Shown here one piece after another: positions 61,517-64,000 of a DNA stretch of 64,000 bases. Source of the stretch: Caballeronia sp. SEWSISQ10-4 2 (GTDB lineage: Bacteria > Pseudomonadota > Gammaproteobacteria > Burkholderiales > Burkholderiaceae); NCBI RefSeq assembly GCF_030464885.1, contig NZ_JALPRJ010000020.1, forward strand, positions 1-64,000, read 5' to 3'. Numbering within the stretch: the stretch's first letter is position 1; each line of letters starts with the position of its first letter. A model generated the notes under the pieces. It ran no database searches and had not been told where the DNA came from. It was given only the letters and a program-made list of their open reading frames with translations. The translations under genes were made by a program, and so were the position numbers.

Positions 61517-62965
61517 TTAGAGTTTGGAGCTGCCCAGCCGCGCGAAGCACGCAGGATCACAACGCTTGAGCTTTCTGGCCAGGACGATGCCGATGATCGC
61601 GAAGACCGGAAGCAACGCTGTAAGCCCATAGGACAGTACGACGCTGGCGCCTGTCAGCACTGAGAAGTTCGCTACGGCGAGAACCAGCACTACAGTCAAC
61701 GCCAGACCCGCGACGAGCGGGAATACGAACGTGCGCAGCCGGCCTTCGGAACCCGAACGGACCCTCAAGAAGAACGCGATTACCGCCGCGGACGACAGCG
61801 CCATCAGCGCAATGATGCAGAGCGTCGCGACGTTGGTCAGCCAGGCAAACAGCGTCAACACCGGATCGGTCCTGGCGACAACAAAGGCGAGCACGACGAT
61901 AGCGGCGAGGGCTGTCTGAATGACCGACCCGATATGGGGACTTTGATGTACTCGGTGAGTACGGCCGATCACCCTCGGCAGCAGGCCTTCGCGACCCGCA
62001 GCAAAGAAATAGCGCGACGCCGAATTATGGAACGCGAGTAATCCCGCATAAACGCTGGTGATGAACAGAATGCTCATCGCCGTAGTCAGGGTTTTGTTGG
62101 CGTAGTGATCTGACAAACTGTACAGAAACGTTGTCGGGTCGGACAATGAGGTCAGGGTTTTGACGATCTTGTCGGAGCCCGCACCAATTACCATGCACCA
62201 CGCCGAGAACGCGTAAAACACGCCGATCAGCAACACCGAAATGTAGGTTGCGAGCGGCACCGTGCGGTGCGGGTCCTTCGCTTCCTCGCTATAGATGGTG
62301 GTGGCCTCAAAGCCAATGAAGCTCGCGAAGCAGAACAGAAAGCCGATCGCTGGCGTACCGCTGAGAAATGCATGCGGGGTAAACGACACACCGTTGATCC
62401 CGCTGTCGCCTCTGGCCATCAAGATTGCCAGATCGAGGATCAATACAACGATGTATTCGCCGAACACCAGCACGCCCAAGAGCTTCGCGGACAGGTCGAT
62501 TTGCCGGTAGCCAAGCACGGCAATACTGGCCATTGCAACAAACGAACAGGCCCACCACGGAGCGTCGATGCCGAAGCGGCTGCTCAGTAGCCCGGATACG
62601 ACTGCTCCAAACATGCCATAGAGGCCGATCTGCATCGTGTTGTAGCCGAGCAGGGCAAGCAGTGCCGCTGAGCCACCAGCGGTGCCGCCCAAACCGCGGG
62701 CAGTGAACGCATAGAAGCCGCCCGCGTTGGTAATGTGGCGCGCCATCGCCGTATAGCCTGCCGAGAACAGCAGCAGTATTGCGACTGTTGCGACCAGTAG
62801 GGCAGGCGTGCCCGCGCCATTGCCTAGCATGATGCCGATCGGAAACCCCCCTGCGATGGCGACGAGAGGGCCTGCGGCCGAGATGACAAAGAAGATAATA
62901 AACCCAAGGCCTAACGCGCCTTGCCGAAGCTCGGTGGATTCGGGTGATTCAACTGCGACGGTCAT
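61517..62965 (-). CDS. APC-family amino-acid/amine permease
   Basis: A 482-residue permease with about 12 helices. The N-terminal block ALGLGFIIFFVISAAGPLVA is characteristic of amino-acid/polyamine/organocation transporters, and IGFLFCFASFIGFEATTIYS is the conserved helix 6 region with the unwound segment. It probably imports the amine oxidised by the next gene, from which it is separated by about 85 bp. ATG 62965 was chosen by family length; the frame extends to 63025. Confidence 0.92.
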   Translation of the reverse strand: MTVAVESPESTELRQGALGLGFIIFFVISAAGPLVAIAGGFPIGIMLGNGAGTPALLVATVAILLLFSAGYTAMARHITNAGGFYAFTARGLGGTAGGSAALLALLGYNTMQIGLYGMFGAVVSGLLSSRFGIDAPWWACSFVAMASIAVLGYRQIDLSAKLLGVLVFGEYIVVLILDLAILMARGDSGINGVSFTPHAFLSGTPAIGFLFCFASFIGFEATTIYSEEAKDPHRTVPLATYISVLLIGVFYAFSAWCMVIGAGSDKIVKTLTSLSDPTTFLYSLSDHYANKTLTTAMSILFITSVYAGLLAFHNSASRYFFAAGREGLLPRVIGRTHRVHQSPHIGSVIQTALAAIVVLAFVVARTDPVLTLFAWLTNVATLCIIALMALSSAAVIAFFLRVRSGSEGRLRTFVFPLVAGLALTVVLVLAVANFSVLTGASVVLSYGLTALLPVFAIIGIVLARKLKRCDPACFARLGSSKL

Positions 62966-63222
62966 TTGCTTTACTCCAGAATATGTGGCGGCTCCGGAAA
63001 GTCCTGATTCTGAACCCGGTTTCACGGCGGGCTGCGCTGCTTTTCCCCAACCTGTGCCTGATGCAATTCACTTTAGGGAGTCAAAATGGCAGCAGTGAGC
63101 GCAAATTGGCAACGCGTGGCGTCGGCCCAGAGAACGATGCGAGTCCTTTATCCATTGGACGCTGCTTCAGAATTTGGACCGCATGCGCTTTCGTTTTTCA
63201 CAGGGTATCAATGCGCCTTTCG

Positions 63223-64000
63223 CTACTCGGACTTCAGGATGCCATCCTTGGAAAAGAAGATGGGTGCGCTTATTCCAGCGCCCGGCACGACCAGTGCGGT
63301 TAGTGAGGCACGGTCCGGTCGCTGCTTCGCTGTGAAGCGTGCGGCGGTAGAGGACCCGTTGAGCACGAACCCATCCAGGCCAACGCCGAACACCTGATCC
63401 CCCGACGCGACGAGCTCCGTGATAGACCCGTTTGAACCCGAGTCGACGGAGGTCCACGTATCGCCGCCGTCATGGCTGCGGTAGAGGTGACCAAGCAGTC
63501 CTCCGACAAATATCGAACCGTCCGCTGCCGCAGTGCCCGTCCACAAGCTGCCCTTGTTGCCAGTTTGACGATATTCCCAAGTGGAACCGCCGTCGCGTGA
63601 GCGAAGCACGATGCCCTGCTCAGCGGCAACGAAGAGCGTGCCCGAGCCATCGGCGAAGATCCGGTACAGGTTGCGATCAGCCTTGCCGCCGCCGGGCGGC
63701 GGCGGTAGCTTCAAGACGTTCCAGGTGTGGCCGCCGTCGGCTGTTTCCAGCAGGAGCGACCACAGGCCAACCGCCCAGCCGTGGCTCGCGTCCTTGAAAT
63801 ACACTGAGAAGAGCGGCTGGTCGATCGATGTATCGGCACGCTGCAGTGTCCAGGTTTCGCCGCCATCGACGGTGTCGAGAATGACACCCCACTGGCCCAC
63901 AGCCCAGCCGTGCTGTGGGTCGGTGAAATAGACCGACGAAAGTGTCGACGAGGCTGGGACTGCTTTCGCCTGCCTGTAGGCATGGCCTCCATCGTCGGAC
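63223..64000 (-). CDS. YCF48/BNR-like beta-propeller protein, partial
   Basis: The frame enters from beyond the right edge and ends at 63223, giving about 258 visible residues. It carries repeated blade motifs with S-D-G-G-T-W-like cores: DTVDGGETWTL, ETADGGHTWNVL, RSRDGGSTWEYRQ and RSHDGGDTWTSVDSG, each preceded by a FxDxxxGWAVG-like strand. These are BNR/Asp-box and photosystem-assembly (YCF48)-type repeats. The substrate is unknown; such proteins are often exported. No start codon is visible, so this is the C-terminal portion only. Confidence 0.75.
   Translation of the reverse strand, partial: SDDGGHAYRQAKAVPASSTLSSVYFTDPQHGWAVGQWGVILDTVDGGETWTLQRADTSIDQPLFSVYFKDASHGWAVGLWSLLLETADGGHTWNVLKLPPPPGGGKADRNLYRIFADGSGTLFVAAEQGIVLRSRDGGSTWEYRQTGNKGSLWTGTAAADGSIFVGGLLGHLYRSHDGGDTWTSVDSGSNGSITELVASGDQVFGVGLDGFVLNGSSTAARFTAKQRPDRASLTALVVPGAGISAPIFFSKDGILKSE

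Overview
The window is GC-rich, densely coded DNA whose gene families point to a betaproteobacterium of the Burkholderia/Paraburkholderia/Cupriavidus type. The indicators are a Burkholderia-style trimeric porin, MHS-family transporters, an ACR3/ArsH arsenic operon, an MPF-T-like type IV secretion cluster and many GntR/IclR/AraC-controlled catabolic islands. It reads as accessory DNA (plasmid, second replicon or genomic island): a conjugation system and several mobile-element remnants are mixed with catabolic modules. No rRNA, tRNA, CRISPR array or replication initiator was seen.

Layout. (1) 296-5580 is one tightly overlapped arsenic operon: arsR, arsI-like C-As lyase, thioredoxin-type arsC, acr3, glutaredoxin-type arsC, arsH, an MFS exporter and arsN2. 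A palindromic ArsR operator lies in its promoter. (2) 6110-7470 holds a small AlpA-like regulator, a small orphan gene and a long leader with short tandem repeats and two terminators. (3) 7470-25901 is a complete conjugation operon: ParA-like ATPase, TrbM, VirB1-B2-B3-B4-B6-B5-B7-B8-B9-B10-B11, a coupling protein encoded as two overlapping genes, a primase-like protein, an LPD7/KfrB-domain protein, a MobC-like protein and a VirD2-like relaxase. (4) 25856-27470 carries an H-NS fragment and a RES/Xre toxin-antitoxin pair.

(5) 28137-30542 has an SDR remnant and a Tat-exported FAD/BBE oxidase. (6) 30797-34484 is a GntR-controlled lyase plus DctA module with twin operators. (7) 34681-36300 is dadA bracketed by two homologous transposase-tail fragments. 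(8) 36542-43701 has a second GntR gene, a DASS-family transporter, a large PHP/DUF3604-like protein, an IS5-type element with a broken transposase and an orphan substrate-binding protein. (9) 44128-52711 is a porin and an IclR-controlled acyl-CoA island: MHS transporter, CoA-transferase III, MaoC hydratase, acyl-CoA synthetase and thioesterase. (10) 52770-54950 is decayed DNA (IS6-type transposase, pRiA4b-like fragment, frameshifted LuxR regulator). (11) 55119-62965 is an amine-utilisation locus: aldehyde dehydrogenase, ruined class III aminotransferase, AraC regulator, soluble PAS/MCP sensor, cupin, PuuB-like oxidase and APC permease. (12) A YCF48-like beta-propeller protein runs off the right end.

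The points most worth a second look are the split coupling protein, altered Walker motifs in the ParA-like ATPase and VirB4, the 14-bp repeats between virB6 and virB5, the standalone LPD7/KfrB protein, the DASS plus PHP-like operon, the lyase-DctA module with its operators, and the repeat-bracketed dadA.
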